The notes under the pieces are model-generated. The model had not been told where the DNA came from. It did not search any database and was given only the letters and a program-made list of their open reading frames with translations. DNA of 64,000 nt. It comes from Varroa destructor (lineage: Eukaryota; Arthropoda; Arachnida; Mesostigmata; Varroidae). The translations under genes and the position numbers were made by a program. Below are positions 36,901 to 51,693 of this stretch, one piece after another (the stretch's first letter is position 1; each line of letters starts with the position of its first letter). The stretch lies in the NCBI RefSeq assembly GCF_002443255.2, contig NW_019211457.1, positions 25,164,921 to 25,228,920 of the forward strand, read 5' to 3'.

Positions 36901-39900
36901 CGCTATCATAGTAAAATATACTATTAGATAGCAGAAGGTTTCGAGCAACAAGCACGTTTAGACTAACGAAACTTATTTTAAAGGGCTCTGACGACTGTCG
37001 ATAGTTGACCGCCGCTCTGTTTACTTGCTCTGTCCCCCAATAGATATATGCTCCCATTATCGATGCATATTAACACAGCATCTGGAATTGACGTTCGATG
37101 GAATACCGAGCAAAATTAGAATCCTATCGTTAAGACAAGATGGATGCGAGCTCAGTGTGGGCACGTTAAAATGATGACTACGGCTATAAATAGAAAAGGC
37201 TGAACTTAAGGCGATTTTAACAGGAACTTGCAATGGAGGTTTGCTGATGCGCTAATAAAAAAACGCAATGATGATTGAGTGGCATTAAATTGAGCCGAAC
37301 TCAGCGGGTGATGGGGTAACACGTAATGATATTGTAGCTAGAATGCCGTCGTTAGGGGATTGGAGACGATAGTTGTGATAATCGATGGATATTCTGAGTA
37401 CTCTCCACTAACGATATTCTGTGCAAGCACGACGCATCCACGTTCTATTGTATTAAACGTGTATCACAATAATATAACCTAGGTACATGGCGCAGTGCAA
37501 ACTTTAGGAGGATAATTTGTGCCTTTGATGTTTCGATGGCCCCATCTATTTCCGCTATGATCCGCGAGATCGCTTCACGCTGCTAGCTCACAAAAAAAAA
37601 CTGCAAAAGTTCTACTACAATTAGTCACCGGGCTACTCCAATGCCCGTGTCGGCTGGGCCGCTGTGGAAGAGAACTACGATATCTATATAGAGAGAAGGA
37701 AATGCGGGGCTTAAGCGGGTTTGAACTTGAGCTGCCGCATAGTTTCAGAGTGTCGGTCAGTCGTTTGTACTACCAGGTTTAGTTCCGGAACTGTTGCGGA
37801 CAGAAAATCGGATACATTACAGAGGAGACCAACGTGTCAGTGCGGAGACTTTCCCTTTATATATAAAGCGAGAGCAAAATCCTCTCTTCGCCTGTGAATC
37901 ATTATAGACTACGAGAAAGAAGCACGACTGGAAATGGTGCAGCTCAATACAGATGAACACAAACTATAAAGACAAAATGAATGTTTCTGATCACTTGTAG
38001 CTACAAAAGTTTCAATATCTACGATAATTATGTTGTTAATGGTTGCTATTTTCATTATATCATCATCAGATGATATCTCTATTTGGCTAGAAAATAGTAC
38101 CCGTCGAGAAAGTATTCTACAATACAGATTTAATACCTAATAATAGTGGATACACAATCATTAAGGCCTCTCCGTGCTGGCTTGGTCCTTTGGCCATAAC
38201 AACGGCAACTGATTAAATGATAATCATTGATTAGTAGTTCTGCGCCACGGCAAGTACTTCCTAACGAATTTTATAACACTCGAAGAACAAACTATGAATC
38301 GGTTAGATACTGTATTACTCTATTCGGGTCCCCACCTGTCATTTATGCGTTTTGATAAAGGAGACACCGGCAACGTTCCAAATAAAGCCTAATAATAAGC
38401 ACTGGAAAATTGCGTTATTTAGTCGAAAACTAAAATTCACTATAGGCTTATTGCTGTATTACGTAATTACATCTTGCAAACACTAAAAACCAAACATAAA
38501 CAGGAACTCTGAACAACCTTCACGAATCTCTTTGTATATAACTAGTCATCATTGAGAAATGCCGATGTGGCATCGGTGTGAGACAGTCTGTACAAACAGC
38601 GATGCTCTCTCTATGCTGGACGTCATCTACCCGATGTAGTTTAGCCCTGTGACAGCTGGGGACTGCGTTTACTAAATCTGCGATTTGGTTTATTCCTTGT
38701 CGCCATGAGTATGTTACCGTACGTAAGCAGTGCGCCATCATTAAGTATTTGATCCATCTTAAAAAACCGACCGAGGGGTTCAAATGGCCCGCGAGACATT
38801 GGGTCTTAATACCCGAGAGCGAAGTGAAATGCAAGCGTATATGATATTTGCGGTTTTTCTATGATAAACCACTTGTGCTTTCTGGCATTTGTAGACTCCA
38901 AACATGATGTTTGAGACCTGGAAGATGGTGAGCTCTGCCTGGCCGACGTGAAGCCAGAGAAAACTCTGGCGGATGTGTGAAGTTATTCTGACTGGGGTGA
39001 AAGACTAATCAAACCATCTAGCAGCTGATTCCTCCTGAAGTTCCCTCAGGATATCAGGCGTATACGTACACTTTCATCCCGTTTCAATGATTAGAGGTAT
39101 CGGGTGAGCCTTAACCTATTCTCAAACCTTTGATGGGCGTGATTGTTCTTCCTTGATTGAAGAGCGCTGCTAGTGAGCCATTTTTGGTAAGCAGAACTGG
39201 CGTTGTAAGTTAGGTTAAAATGCCAGAAACTGAAACGCGCATAAGATCTATAAAGGGTGTTAGTTCGATGGTGGCCATGGAAGTCGGAATCCATTAAGAA
39301 GTCTGTTACAACCCATCTGCCAAGTTACTAGCTCCGAAAATTGGTTGCGCTATAGCATTTTATTTATACTCAACCTCTGACGTGTGACGCATCGGAGCGC
39401 TCAGAGAGTAGGAAGATAACGTCATAGCGTCGAAGGCTGTTGCTGTAAAGTTATATGGAGCTGTCGCATATACAGATCTTGGTGATAGTACTCAAATGAA
39501 AACCTTGAGCACTGAAGTTGGGGATGGGTTCCAGGTGAACAGTAGTTGATCAGTCGGTCTTAAGCTTACGACGGAACATATGTTGAATGTGTATAATAAT
39601 GTGTCATTACTATAGGCAAAAGGGAATCAGGCTGAACTTACGTTCAAAAGCACCAAGGGATAGGCTAGGAAGAGTTGTCTGTTCTTTTTGGATCACTGAT
39701 GCCCATGGAATGAAGTAAATTTGAGATTTGGGTAAGGGTGACACAAAGCTGCTCATATTAGAGCTGTTCGGTTGATTCCCTTGGTTCTCAAACTTGGTGG
39801 CAGTCCGTACTCATATCCGCAGCAGGTCTCCAATGTGTGAAGCTTTTAGTGTCTAGATTAATGTGAACTCCGAAGGTTGACAGTAGAAGTAATCAAGACA

Positions 39901-42900
39901 TTATATTGTCATCAGATGGACTTCATGTCTATCGGAATGATGACCGAAGTTGTGTCTATGGACATTAGCTCTTTCGGTTAATGCTGATATGAGTGAAATT
40001 ATCAACAGAGTAAATCCGACTGTCTTATTAAAATAAGGCATTGTGAGGTCCAGTAATTGGCTATGACACGATATGATTTCTGCCGAGTGCTCTGAATGTC
40101 AAAGTGAGAAGATTCTTTGAAGCGCGAGTAAACGGCGAAAGTAGGTATAACTCTCTTGTAGTAGCCCAGTGCCTCGTTAGCTAATTAATGGCCCGCATTG
40201 ATGTCATAACGATATATATATAACGCATAATTATCTGACATTCGATAAGGCATCAGTCCGAGTTTGCGGAGATACGCCGATCTCGTGGTTTGCTCTTCAT
40301 AGAGTATACTTTTTGTTGACCACGGTCGTGATTGACTGGACCGTTAACAGGTACACGGTATTTTTTATACGTATTTAAATATATATACACACTACTATTT
40401 TTAGAGAAATAGCAGCAGAAGTAACTGTAAATAGCTACAGAGCATAGATCCAGCGATCCGTTAACAATTACCAATCGCTTCGCAGCGCGATGCCAACTAA
40501 GTTTGTTCCACGCTAAACAGCTGTTCGCTCAGCATAGCTATGCAAGAACCTGTTGTGGAGGCTACAAAGCTGTTGTGTACATATGTATGCTATACAGCTG
40601 AAATCGTATCGATGTTAGCGAATGCCGTTCTAGCAGCTGCCCTATAAAGGAAACAAAAAACATCGAGCGATCGGCCTGCTGCCGTATACTATTTAATGTC
40701 TGTTTGCGTGTCTATGGGTATATGGGTGACATATGATTTATTCGCACTGCGGTCTTCAAATCATGGCCGCTCGCCGGTGCTGGTCACACGGTACAAGCCT
40801 CGTTCGCGGTACGTTGGTCCAACAGCGGTGACATTATCCCAACGATCCAGGGCCAGTCATAACTACCTAAAACCACGGATCGATCCAAAATAAGCAGTTG
40901 CTTAATAAGACTATTCCAGCCGGTATTGCGCCGCGGTGGTCTGTACAGAAAGCTTGCAGCTTTAATACATAGCATCGTCTTCAGGAGTACAGAAGATCAA
41001 GGATACCTTGCCTCGTAGTATATTATGGCGATTGTGCTTGTCTAAAGGGTCTGCTCGCTGCCTTGCCCTGCATACCTTACCGTACTTCTACCCTCCGGTG
41101 CCCGAAATGGGTCCTGATTTGCAATAATAAGATTATGACGACTGTGATGGCAAACGCGATAACTGCTTCTGAATAAAGCAAAATATAGAAAGCACGTTTG
41201 CGTGAAAAAAGAGAAGCTCTGAGGCTCGGGGCAATTTTAATCCGAGGAAGCGGCAGGCAGCTCGAGACTAGTATATAGTATTTGCTAGGTTTCTGGTGCG
41301 TGATGACATATGTATACTGTGAGAGCTACTAAGTCATTAACAAATGCTGAAATGTCATATATACAAAGGTATAAAACAGACGGCCGCTAAAAGGTACAGA
41401 CAGGAGCTAGAGGCGTAGTAATAGATAGAGGCTTAAGATGTCTACGGTACCCCAGACGCGTAAGATTCTGTCTGAGATTGTTTGAGAATGCTTCGCCGGT
41501 TTGGAGGGCCGACTCGATGAGCGAGAAGACGTTATTGAAAGTCCATGGCTTTATGTGACGATACGATATCGTGTGTTGAATATTGTGATATTTCTAAGGT
41601 TGATGCGTGAATGAGGGGGAACCCCTTCTTCACTTTCCCTTATTACCTACCCACTGTTTATTTGTTTTCTTCTGTCCGAAAGCATATATATTTTCCCTTT
41701 TTCAACTCATTATAATTTCATCTTGAGTCGGTACCTTAAAAATCGATTTTGTTTCAAGCATTTCCAGCATCTTTTTTGATTTGCTTTTCGCCAAAATCTA
41801 AAAGCTTGGGATATTTGTGCTACGTACGGCAAGGACTCTATAGACGAGAGGACTTTTGAAAGAGGTTTTCTTGGCTCAGATATATCATCTCGGACTTAGA
41901 AGAGGTATCTTGCCGTTGTGGTTAATCGAAATCGACGAGGATTGTTTTAAGGAAAAATGGCTGGCAGACTACTCGTAAACCGCCTACGATGGGCTGCGTA
42001 CATGTAGCTAGACACGAGCTCCTTGCCTTCTGTTAAAAAAAAATAGGAGTCTAGATCCTCCGCTACCTGGAAGAAAAACGCTTAGAAACATTGCTTCTTA
42101 TTGACTTTCAACATCTTGTCTGGCACCGAGCTGCTCGCAACAACAAGGTTAGGCTAAATCTCCAGGTCTTACACTAGGCCAAATAGGGTGATGAGAAACT
42201 AAAACGAACGCGAAGGATCTGCTTTTGGTTCAGTAGGATCAAGTAAACGAGCGTATGCAAGTAGAACAGTACTGGTAACCTAAGGGACACTCACCACAAA
42301 GGTCGCTCAAGCCTCATTGAGAGATTCTGCGTGGAACCTTCTTTTGCGACTTCCATATTCTCCAGGCTCCAGAAAAAAGTATAGAATGTTATTCTTAGTA
42401 CCATTTTAATACGTATATATATATAAAACACACTTGGTTGAAGTCAAGCAGATCAAGTACACTGATAAACGTTCCGTATGGGCGGGCAGCTTTTAATATC
42501 CTTTGCACGTTGAATTGAATTTTTCATTATGTGCCAATGAACTTTATTAATATACCTGTAGTGGCGCCAACATTTCAAATCGTACAGACAATTTTCGCGC
42601 GAGTTCCCTCCTGTGCGGCAAGGAATTTCGTCAGAGAATCTATATTGTTTCAATATGGACTGGAATCATCCGCGATGCTACAGCTTAGAACAGGTGGAGG
42701 GAAAAAATGGCGGATTAAATCTCATCTATCAATTTAAAAAAATATATCATTTTTTCTTGTTTATCTAGAGCAGTTTTACAAAGCTATTCCTTGCGATAGA
42801 GTTAATAGCCAATTTGTGGAAATCGGTACTGATTCCAGCCATAAACGCGACTAACAAATATACTCAGCATCAATCCGCTATCGTATCGTAGCTCTTTTGC

Positions 42901-44042
42901 CCTTGTCAACGAAGCGACCCTGTAGCAAGTCATATTCAGAGCTTTTACTACTACCATTTACCTCAAGTCGTTTAGATCATAAATGAGTGTGAAATCATAT
43001 AGAAAAGGAAGACGAAGGCCGGACCTGGATTCTATAGTCACTATGATCGAACATACACAATCGAAAGACTTGTTGGTGCATAGTAGATTAAAGGGAGAGA
43101 AAAGTATTACATGTTAGGCCAAACTCGCGAAACTTCAGTGCATTGACTACGTTAGAGACATGCTTTCTTAGTCTACCCGTACATAATAACGTCGAGAGAA
43201 ATCGGGAATGAAGCGAACGCGTTTTTATTCAGTTTTGATAGAATATTTTGTTAATTCGTTTGGAGCCGTAGTGCGGGTTTCCAAAAGCCCGTCATTAATA
43301 TGACTTGCCCGTAGCAGTGTTACCTATAAAGGGCTACTGGCCCCTCCAAATGAAAGTAAGTAATCCTTGCAAATCTATATACTAGTTTGCCATTAGCAAC
43401 AGTTTGCCTACATAAAAAATTGCTTCTGTTTGTAAAATACCAAAATTCAGCTGGGAAGGGACCCTACATTCCTACCGAATACTTGATCGCACTAAAAACC
43501 CAATATAGTAACATCTCCTCCATGTCTGCTTGTATTTCGATTAGTGAGTGCTGATAATGAGGTGCAGCCTTCAATGATATTTTTCGCTCGGAAAAGCGTT
43601 TTGTAAGTGTCACTTATTTTTAATGCCATATACATGAAGTAAACGTTCCTATCACACTGCGGCGTCATGCACAGCCTGCAGTCGTGCCGACTGGGTATTG
43701 TCATCAGCCCTTATTGTAATAGCAATGACCAGTGATTGTGGGCGTCCTGTACCTAGTCAAGCTAAGGAACTAGGGATTTTTTTAGGTACTCTAAATATCA
43801 CCGAATAAGATAAATGCGTTTACAATATCGTCAGACGGTCCGTCTTCCTGGCAGGTTTTTAGAACGCGCCTTTGTTTTACCGCACAATAAACTGTTGGAA
43901 GCCAGCATGTTTTTGTCCCAGCTAATCTGTATGGTTCACAGATCTATCAAAAGCTTTTTGCTTTCATAGAGAACTGATAGAGTTCATAAGTACCTAGGGC
44001 TGTACGTACACGTACACAGCGAAACAAGTGTGTTTTAGTAGC

Positions 44043-44067
44043 CAGGCAGGCAGGCAGGCAGACAGGG
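44043..44067. repeat. (CAGG)n microsatellite
   Basis: About five CAGG units, the last with a substitution, run into a G-rich stretch. A shorter copy of the same motif lies near 45643-45655. No gene context was found. Confidence 0.65.
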
Positions 44068-46667
44068 GGGGGACTGAGTAACGAAAAAAGAATAACACGG
44101 GAAACGAAAGACAAAGCAACTGAAGATTTAATTCGGAACTTTCCTAGACTTTGCCACTGTTTCGCAAAAAGCAGCTACTTTTTGCTCAGGCGCGGCAAGA
44201 ATTAGTTAGTCGAACTGTTTCTTCAAAGAGATATCGCCGCATGTAATAGTTTCCTGCAAATACAGGACTGTTTCTTGATGAGAGGCAGTACTATGAACAA
44301 TTAGTTACTTACGGAAAATAGATGTACAGCGTTAACAAAATCAATACCAAGCAGATTAGTCCGCTTACGTTACGTACTGCATATATAATAGTAATTAGGT
44401 TTTATATAGTTCGGATATTTGTAACCTAAATACAAAAAGAGAATGTCTCGGGAATTAGATAATTCCGCCGCCTGTTTCATGGATCTGTGGCATTAGCTAT
44501 ATCCTAGACGTAATGGCAGATAAACGTATAAGAAACTCTGTGATTATTCGGTTCTATATAAAATAGAATAGGTTCATATAAACGATTATTTGTTGCCACT
44601 TTTCATAGGAGGACTTTGTTAACCGTAAGCAATAAATTTGAAGCGCTTCTTCAAAACGGCGCCGGCCCCTGCCTCTCAGGGAGAAGTTCTATGTATACTA
44701 GAAATATGGGAAAATTATTCATGGTCAGTATGACAGATTAACACTTTCAACAGCTGAACAAAGGGGTTGTATACGGGATACCCTCTGCAATGTTCCGTGT
44801 CAACTGCATATATCCCAAATTAAACTACTTATTATGGACTACTAATTATAAAGCACAGATTGACTTTGGTCTACGTAAGTGCTGTTACGGTCTAGCGTAA
44901 TTGAGGAGCCGATTATATAGCATTCAAGTTCTAAATGAGCTTTTATCTTCTTGTCTATACTATGAATTCATTCACTGTTTTCTAATATAGAAAAAAGCAA
45001 ATCATCTACAGAAGCGAATGGACAACGCCTGTAAATTTCGAAGTAGCCCAGTTTCGGCGTTTCGAACTGTGCCTGAACAACCTAATACTTCGTTAAAGGT
45101 GTCCTGAATCATCCGATATTGAGGGCTGTACAAATTAACATACGTTGGCAATGAACCCATTCTAGTCAGAGGCAGCCGCTGAAAAGCCTTTCAAATTCTG
45201 TTTCTGATCAAGTTCGTTCGTGGACGTACCAAGCGCAGCCGTTAATTTTCGTACTCGTATCATCTTGTTCTACCATATCATACATCACTAGATATTTCTT
45301 ACTTTTATGTAGAACACACTGTTCAGGTGGACGCTTATACGAAAGCCTTTTTTTTAAATAGCTTTCTTTTTTTTTTTCTTTCTAATTCACTATATTCACT
45401 TTACGATCAGTACATGATCCTTACCCATGCGATCGCCGCACCTCAAGCGATATCGACATTAAGAGCTATTGGGCTTCGGAAAGGAAACCTTCAGACAGAA
45501 CATATGTTTCCTGTTCTTTTTTTTGGTTGATCAATGGATGTCACATCGAATCATTGGCCTTCTTGGTACTGCTGATTAAATTCAATACAATTTTCCTTAA
45601 AATCCATGTGGTGATTTCATTATCCTATCTGATAGTCCAGCGCAGGCAGGCAGGGTTGCGTATATGTTGAGTGAGTAATCACTTTGCATGGCGTAACAAA
45701 ATGAATAACTCTAACACATGACGCTAATAGAAAATCTTCACGAAGACTTGGTTACCATTTAGCTCTGTATATTTCTACGTGCAACCTTTCCCACCTTCTT
45801 TTTCGTTTGCTGAAACACCTGACGTGAAACTTCAGACCACGTATGACCTATCACGTCGCAAATGTCTGAACCATTTGTAAGTTGTTCTAAATATTTCAAA
45901 TTACGTATAGCAAAATGGCTGACCAGAACGGAGTGGCAGTTGCGGTAGCCGTGTCTTTTACCATCGGGTTCGGCCGATGAAAGTTGTGTGAAGTGCGCGA
46001 ACAAGATACGAAGGAGAAACCGGCACAGAACTATCGGCTTAATAATGCACAACAATACTTATTCTTTATTTAACTGGACCTGGCTGTAGTATATATCGTT
46101 GGCGGGGACTAAATGAGGGGTTCGTGGCATTTTCGCAAAGAAGTTTACCTTTCCCTATCTAATAATGTCACTTATGTTGTTTTTAGATTTAGTAGTTTAA
46201 GCCGTCGTCCGACAGAACATTGTACACGTTTTTACCTAGGATAGCGAATAGGCCAACCTCTAAAAATGACTTGCTTAGATTTTCAATAGGCTCAAACAAC
46301 TGGCGTTCATGTCACTAGCCCCTTCCACCGTCACTGGCCCCAGCTGAGTCCTTCTCGCCAGAATAGAAACGAATTGTTTTTTCTTAGCTCCGTACCGTTT
46401 GTATAGCAACTATGGCCGCTAACTATTTTGCCGCTCTGTTTCCGTGGCGACCGGTATTGGTCGACGGCGCTCGCTACCACCTAAAGGAAGCTCTCCGAGA
46501 CCTTTGCTCCCGATAACTAGCAGATCTCTTGCGGCCCTCTGTCTACCGTCTGAGTGGCAGCGGTAACAGGCAAACGTCAAGGCGAGTATTGGCGCCAAAG
46601 CCACTGGAATAGTTGCCGTTACTGTTGCCTCTTCGTGCGGGCCATTGGCACCGACGCGACGACGCCG

Positions 46668-46690
46668 GCGATGGCGATGGCGATGGCGAG
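46668..46690. repeat. GCGATG hexanucleotide repeat
   Basis: Three to four tandem GCGATG units lie in a CpG-richer block. Read on either strand they give short alternating dipeptide runs (for example Ala-Met or Ala-Ile), which accounts for the open frames seen there. Confidence 0.5.
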
Positions 46691-49119
46691 CGTCTGGCCG
46701 ATTGTCACAGACAGAACGGATGACTCTGTAACCCCGTTAAGCAGTGCCGGCAGCCCAGCAACGCGCAGCAGAGCAGCCGTTAAGCGCTGATACAGCTTCA
46801 GGCCGGCGAAGCTCTGCATTTAACAGTACTAGTAATCTACTATATAATTGCGAAGTCAACTGCATATATCCAGCAATGCACGCCGTAGCATTAGTAGATT
46901 AGATTTCGCAGAGGGCGCAGGAATCAGCTAACGGTAAGCAGCTGTTCCTGGCGCCATTAATCGGTCGTCGACCGGCAGAAACAACCATAAACTAGCATAC
47001 GTAGAAAGCAGCTAGTCGAGTTAGCTAACTTTAAATCTTGCTCGTTCTTTTCGTCGTTCGTGGACTCCAATGCTTGTAGTATACGCCGTTGGTGTTGAGC
47101 TGATTAGCGAATTGATCACCGATTGATGCAGGAAAAGGCTTTTTCTCTAAAGGAGGTTATCGTAATCATACAGCGTTTTAGATAAATCTACACGATTGCT
47201 TAGTAGTATGTCGAGCTAGTGTCGTTTTCATGATGGCATCGATAGTTTCGTTGAGTCGTTCAACGACACCTGCAGAAAACGACGGGCAAGCTAAGCCAAA
47301 ACGAGTCAAAGTTCCGATATAGAATTGTGCGTAACAAGATCTGACTATTGTTTGATTTTAGTCATTGTTAAACTCCCGCCGAGACGAAGGTTGTGTTTGT
47401 TGATATTCGAAGCTCTGGACGTACAACGACGGGTAACGTACGATCATCTGTATATTTGTGAGACGTCGGCGAAGTGCGAAAAAGGTTCGTGACGCATAAA
47501 AAGGATTCGCAATGCTGAAGCGCTTCTAAGCCGGGTGACTTCACAATTATAGACAACAATGATTACAGGTAACTACGGGGCGATAACTGGGCTTAAGAAA
47601 TTAACAAATCCAGTCTAACAAAATCACCTATGCTTTTGCTACGTTCGAGGCATTATAGCGGGGCCTGTACTACATTTGGAACATGGAAATGTGCAGCTTC
47701 GTAAAATTGAGTATTCATTCGTTCCTGCAGTGTAGACAGTAGCTAAGCTCAGATCGAACCAGATGAAGTTGGGAAAATGTTCTTCTATCTGTTAGAAACG
47801 AGAGATTATAGAACGTGCGGACGCAGATATCATCGAGTTTTTATGGAGCCGGAAAGGATCGTGAGAAGGAAGGAGATTAACGGCAAAACTACGGTACACC
47901 GTACGCCTGATCAACAACGATAAGTAACGAGGCGATTGTCTGTGCACGTGAATTATTCATAAGCGCCGACCCAGCTCTTTCTATTTTACCGTGTAATGAC
48001 TAGACCGTTCACCGAAAACGCACACGTTTTTTTCGCAATTAATTTAGAAGGACCGGATGCTTTCCACTTCATATCAAATCGGATCCAGATGTAACTGTCA
48101 AAACAGAATGAAGATCGGCAAAGAGATGTGGGTATTACCGTTATTGTCATGTCTGGAAGGTTTCGGGAGGAGCTTCAAGATTGAAAGGTCATTTGTTTTG
48201 TATTTGTTTATCAATTGTAGTGCTCTATCGTATTTACGTTCAATTTAGTTGTAGCCTATAATTACAACTTATGTATACTACTTAGTACTCGCTGCGGCCT
48301 ACCGTAAGCCGAAGACTACGTCGGAACAAACTACTTTGAATCACGAAGGTTCGCTTGAGCGATTCTGCGGAACGAAGCTGCTTCTAGTTGTCGATAATTG
48401 ATCGGGCAATTGGAAAGTATCTCCCGGTGTATAAACCGGGAATTTTACTCGGGGACGAATAGGAGCCAGTCGTTACGCTCGATGAATGATGCTCATTTTA
48501 GAGATGCCGTTTATGGTGCAATCGACTTTGACGCTTGTGTGTTGCCCCGGAAATGACCATTGTTTACCTTACCTTCATTAATATACATAAGTGTATTTAT
48601 ACTGAGAGAATTTTAGTTCTAGCTTGGTTAGTCCATCAACGTACCGATACGCGGTATCGAGAGAATGGCATTCAATGCAAAAATGTAGAAGTGTTCTTGA
48701 AATCTCTACGTACATGGAAATCGACATTACGTCAGTACACACATGTACATAGATGCGTCCTGTGAACGTTCATGCTCATTGGACCGTAGTGTCTGCTATG
48801 GCATAAAGCCGCCCTGACGTAGCTCCTCGCCAAGATATGACGTCTGATATTTGTTAGGGAAAACTCCATAAAAGAAAGATGGTTCAATCAACTGTCCGAC
48901 TAAAAAGAGCGAATTTGAATTTCCTGAAACATAACTAATGTCAAGCCATTGACGTATTACGACAGTTCGCTTCATACGGCTTATCCTTTTAAAGTAAATG
49001 TATCCGTTTGTTATATATGACATAGGAAGTCAATTAAGAGAGATAATGTGATTATTTATTCCAGTAATTCTGCACTGGCGAGTTGGTTAAAAGCGAAATA
49101 TAATTTATTCTGGCTATTT

Positions 49120-49455
49120 GTTTGTGTTTCACGTCCCTCAGATCTCTGAGATCTCCCGACCTATGTCTTTGTATTCGTCCTTTGCTGTATTTAGCTAGGC
49201 CCGAAATTTTGCATGCATGGTTGGCCCCTCGCGACCTTATGAGTTAGTGCCGCTTTTCGCTTTTCCTATTTCGATCCGTAGAGTGATGTACTTTGTAAGC
49301 CTTTTTATGCTGCGAGTTCTACGTCCAGTACTACTGTTAGGGATTTCAGGCTAGCTCTCAACGCGAAACGAAACGCCCGGATTCGAACCTAGATTCCAGC
49401 GTGTTCCTAATACTACCAGGCAAATAGCCTACCTATTAAGCTATCACGAGAGCGT
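49120..49455 (-). repeat. tRNA-derived SINE-like element
   Basis: On the minus strand an A box, TAGCTTAATAGG (complement of 49432-49443), is followed 54 bases later by a perfect B box, GGTTCGAATCC (complement of 49379-49389). That spacing fits a tRNA with a long variable arm, or a tRNA-derived head. The flanking acceptor arms do not pair, so this is not a functional tRNA. About 250 bases of non-coding sequence follow, to a small palindrome near 49138-49155, which would be the SINE body. The ends are approximate and no target-site duplication was found. Confidence 0.4.
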
Positions 49456-50369
49456 GATTTATAAACCTGGAGCAAGTTACGAGGCTCGATGACAAACGAA
49501 ACGAAGACGTATGTTCACGTACTTGTTCGACCCTAAAAAGACCCGCCACGACCAAATGCTAAAATGACCATAATCGCAAAAACATTGACCACTTTGCATC
49601 TTTAACAGTATCGGTTTGTTGATCAATGTCTGCCGCCATAGTATAGAATCGTTAGGGATATAAACAATTGTGCTATCTTAGCGTTGATTCAAGTCGATGT
49701 CAACATGGCCATTACGCCATTTCTGTGTATCATTACCATTCGTTAGTACAGCATAATGGTGTCAATCGCGGCCAGATTAACTTGATTGCACAGATATTTT
49801 GGTATAGGCCGACCGTAGCTTTCGTATCTAGCGTTTCAACTCTACACACTGGTGTTCCCGATAGGCTGGCGCTTAACTGACGAATGTTCCATTTCGTTAG
49901 TCGAACATGGTCAGCGTTGCCTTACATGCGAGAGTTCGGGCATCCAGTACGGAACATCAATGGACATAAACTCTTGTGGAACACCCAACCCCATAGGGAA
50001 TTCGCGACCGAGCGGAAAGCGGCAAAGTGCTATTTCATTTCTACAAGTAACCGCTGCAAACTGCCCTCGGCTGTAGACGCCCGCCGCGTTCCAGCCGGGT
50101 ACCGATGTAACGCAGAATCCTCTTCTTAGCTTTTTACTGCCTTCGCCTCTGCTAGAATAATCGCCAGAAATTTGGGTTTGCTCGGCCCACCCTAACTCAT
50201 GAAGCCTGCAGATAAGCTTGCAGAAACGAAACCGACGAGAACCGGGTCCGAACGGTCGGGCGTCGAGATACCTATACTCCAGGTGTACCAATACGTTGGC
50301 TGTGTCTTGATTAGCAACCACTCATATCCCTGTTCCCAGGCCACCTGTTCTCCCGCTACGGACATGCTA

Positions 50370-50371
<2 letters not shown>

Positions 50372-50403
<32 letters not shown>
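50372..50403. repeat. (TA)16 microsatellite
   Basis: Sixteen uninterrupted TA units lie in presumed intron sequence. Confidence 0.85.
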
Positions 50404-50406
<3 letters not shown>

Positions 50407-51693
50407 GCATAATCAACTTTAGTTTGCGCGTAACAACGGGATATTGACTACCAAGAATAGATCGCAAGCCTGTTTCGCTTTATTGGTTTTATTCTCTTGC
50501 TCAATCGTTGACTCACCCATTCGGAAGTGATGTTACCATTTGTCCTGCTCGGGCGCCTGCAGGCCGTCAACCTGACTACCCAGTTGTACGCCTGTGTGAC
50601 TATTATTGCTTAACGGTCTACGCAATAGTACAGTGAGGGCCATGGTACAAAACGGATGCAACATTTTCGATAGAGCCCGATTTCGCGTTTGGCACTATTA
50701 GATGGAGTATTAACTGCTGAGAAAAAGAATAGCACTTGGATAAGCTTCAATTTAATAACACGGTATTTTAAAGTTCTGCTACGTTTTACCCAAGGGAACC
50801 TTCCTTGCCATTTACATAGGCTCACATTTAGGTTTTTCCGATACGAAGAAAAGCATACATGCGAGCTTAGTAATGAAGTGATTAATTAATTATACAACAA
50901 TGCCGCTTGCTTCGTGATTCATGCTGCAGCAACTCAATTAGGTTCTTAATGTCTAGGTAGCCGGTCATGCCGTCGGCGTTTGCTTTTACGATGGCGAGGA
51001 CCGAATCAGTGGACGCTAGACTTTCTATTTTTTTTACATATGGATAATGCTGTTGTTAGCAATTTCCTAAAGAGATATTGGTTTTTCGAAAGGTTTGTTG
51101 ATTGATTGTAGTATTTATATTTTAACGTTTCCTTTACTGTTGTCTCATACGCTTTGCCTTTGTCAGGTTAATGGTGGGTTAATGGATCGGGGAGGATTGA
51201 CAGAGGTCAGACGTTTCACTCGTCCGCTTGTTTTTGTACGGCGATAGCAGCAACGAAATATCTTGCTGTAATAACTTTATAGCATATGATATATGATTTT
51301 AGTGCACTTTTATTCCTTATAGATGGCGTTAGTGGACTTTTGTACCACACAGTATTAGTCACATATCCTATTGTGTTATGCTAAAAATTGACCTCGCTAT
51401 GGTGCTATTGGGGCCGCTTAGCTGGTCACGCGAGTCATCTGCGAGCTGACCGATATCGAACTGCTTTTTTGGTAATTTCATAGTTGAATTGATGCTGATG
51501 TTGGCGTATTTATAGTGTTACTGACATGTCTTTCACACCTCTGACCCATAGTTTTCTTTTTACTTAGCGGCGAAATGAAAGATTCAATAAAGACACTCAC
51601 CGCATCTTCTAATTAAAAGATAGTTAAGTTCTGCTAGTTCGAAGTTTGTTCTGCAGTAGGAATTACTATGGAAAGCAGAACGAGAGATCAAAC

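Larger units (their letters stand above)
30988..49100. other. Long gene-free stretch, presumed intron
   Basis: No gene is supported on either strand. The longest open frame (ATG 36419 to 36931, 170 codons) has no recognisable domain and sits in mixed-composition DNA. Small features are a (CAGG)n tract at 44043-44067 and a GCGATG repeat at 46668-46690 inside a CpG-richer block of about 46.4-47.0 kb. Apart from these I see nothing distinctive. Confidence 0.4.

Noticed and set aside
36419..36931. 170-codon plus-strand open frame, the longest in the window
   Set aside because: No domain, signal or repeated motif, and amino-acid order looks random. A frame this long is expected about once by chance in 64 kb read in six frames, and no splice or promoter context supports it.
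37680..37790. Possible third tRNA-like sequence on the minus strand (B-box-like GTTCAAACC)
   Set aside because: The A box is poor and no arms pair; it is too weak to list as a feature.
44799..46871. 17-base exact repeat GTCAACTGCATATATCC at 44799-44815 and 46855-46871
   Set aside because: Flanks do not align, and a 17-mer match somewhere in 64 kb is not surprising by chance.
49911..50321. 136-codon minus-strand frame
   Set aside because: No recognisable motif, overlapped by equally open plus-strand frames. This is consistent with a locally stop-poor GC-richer patch.
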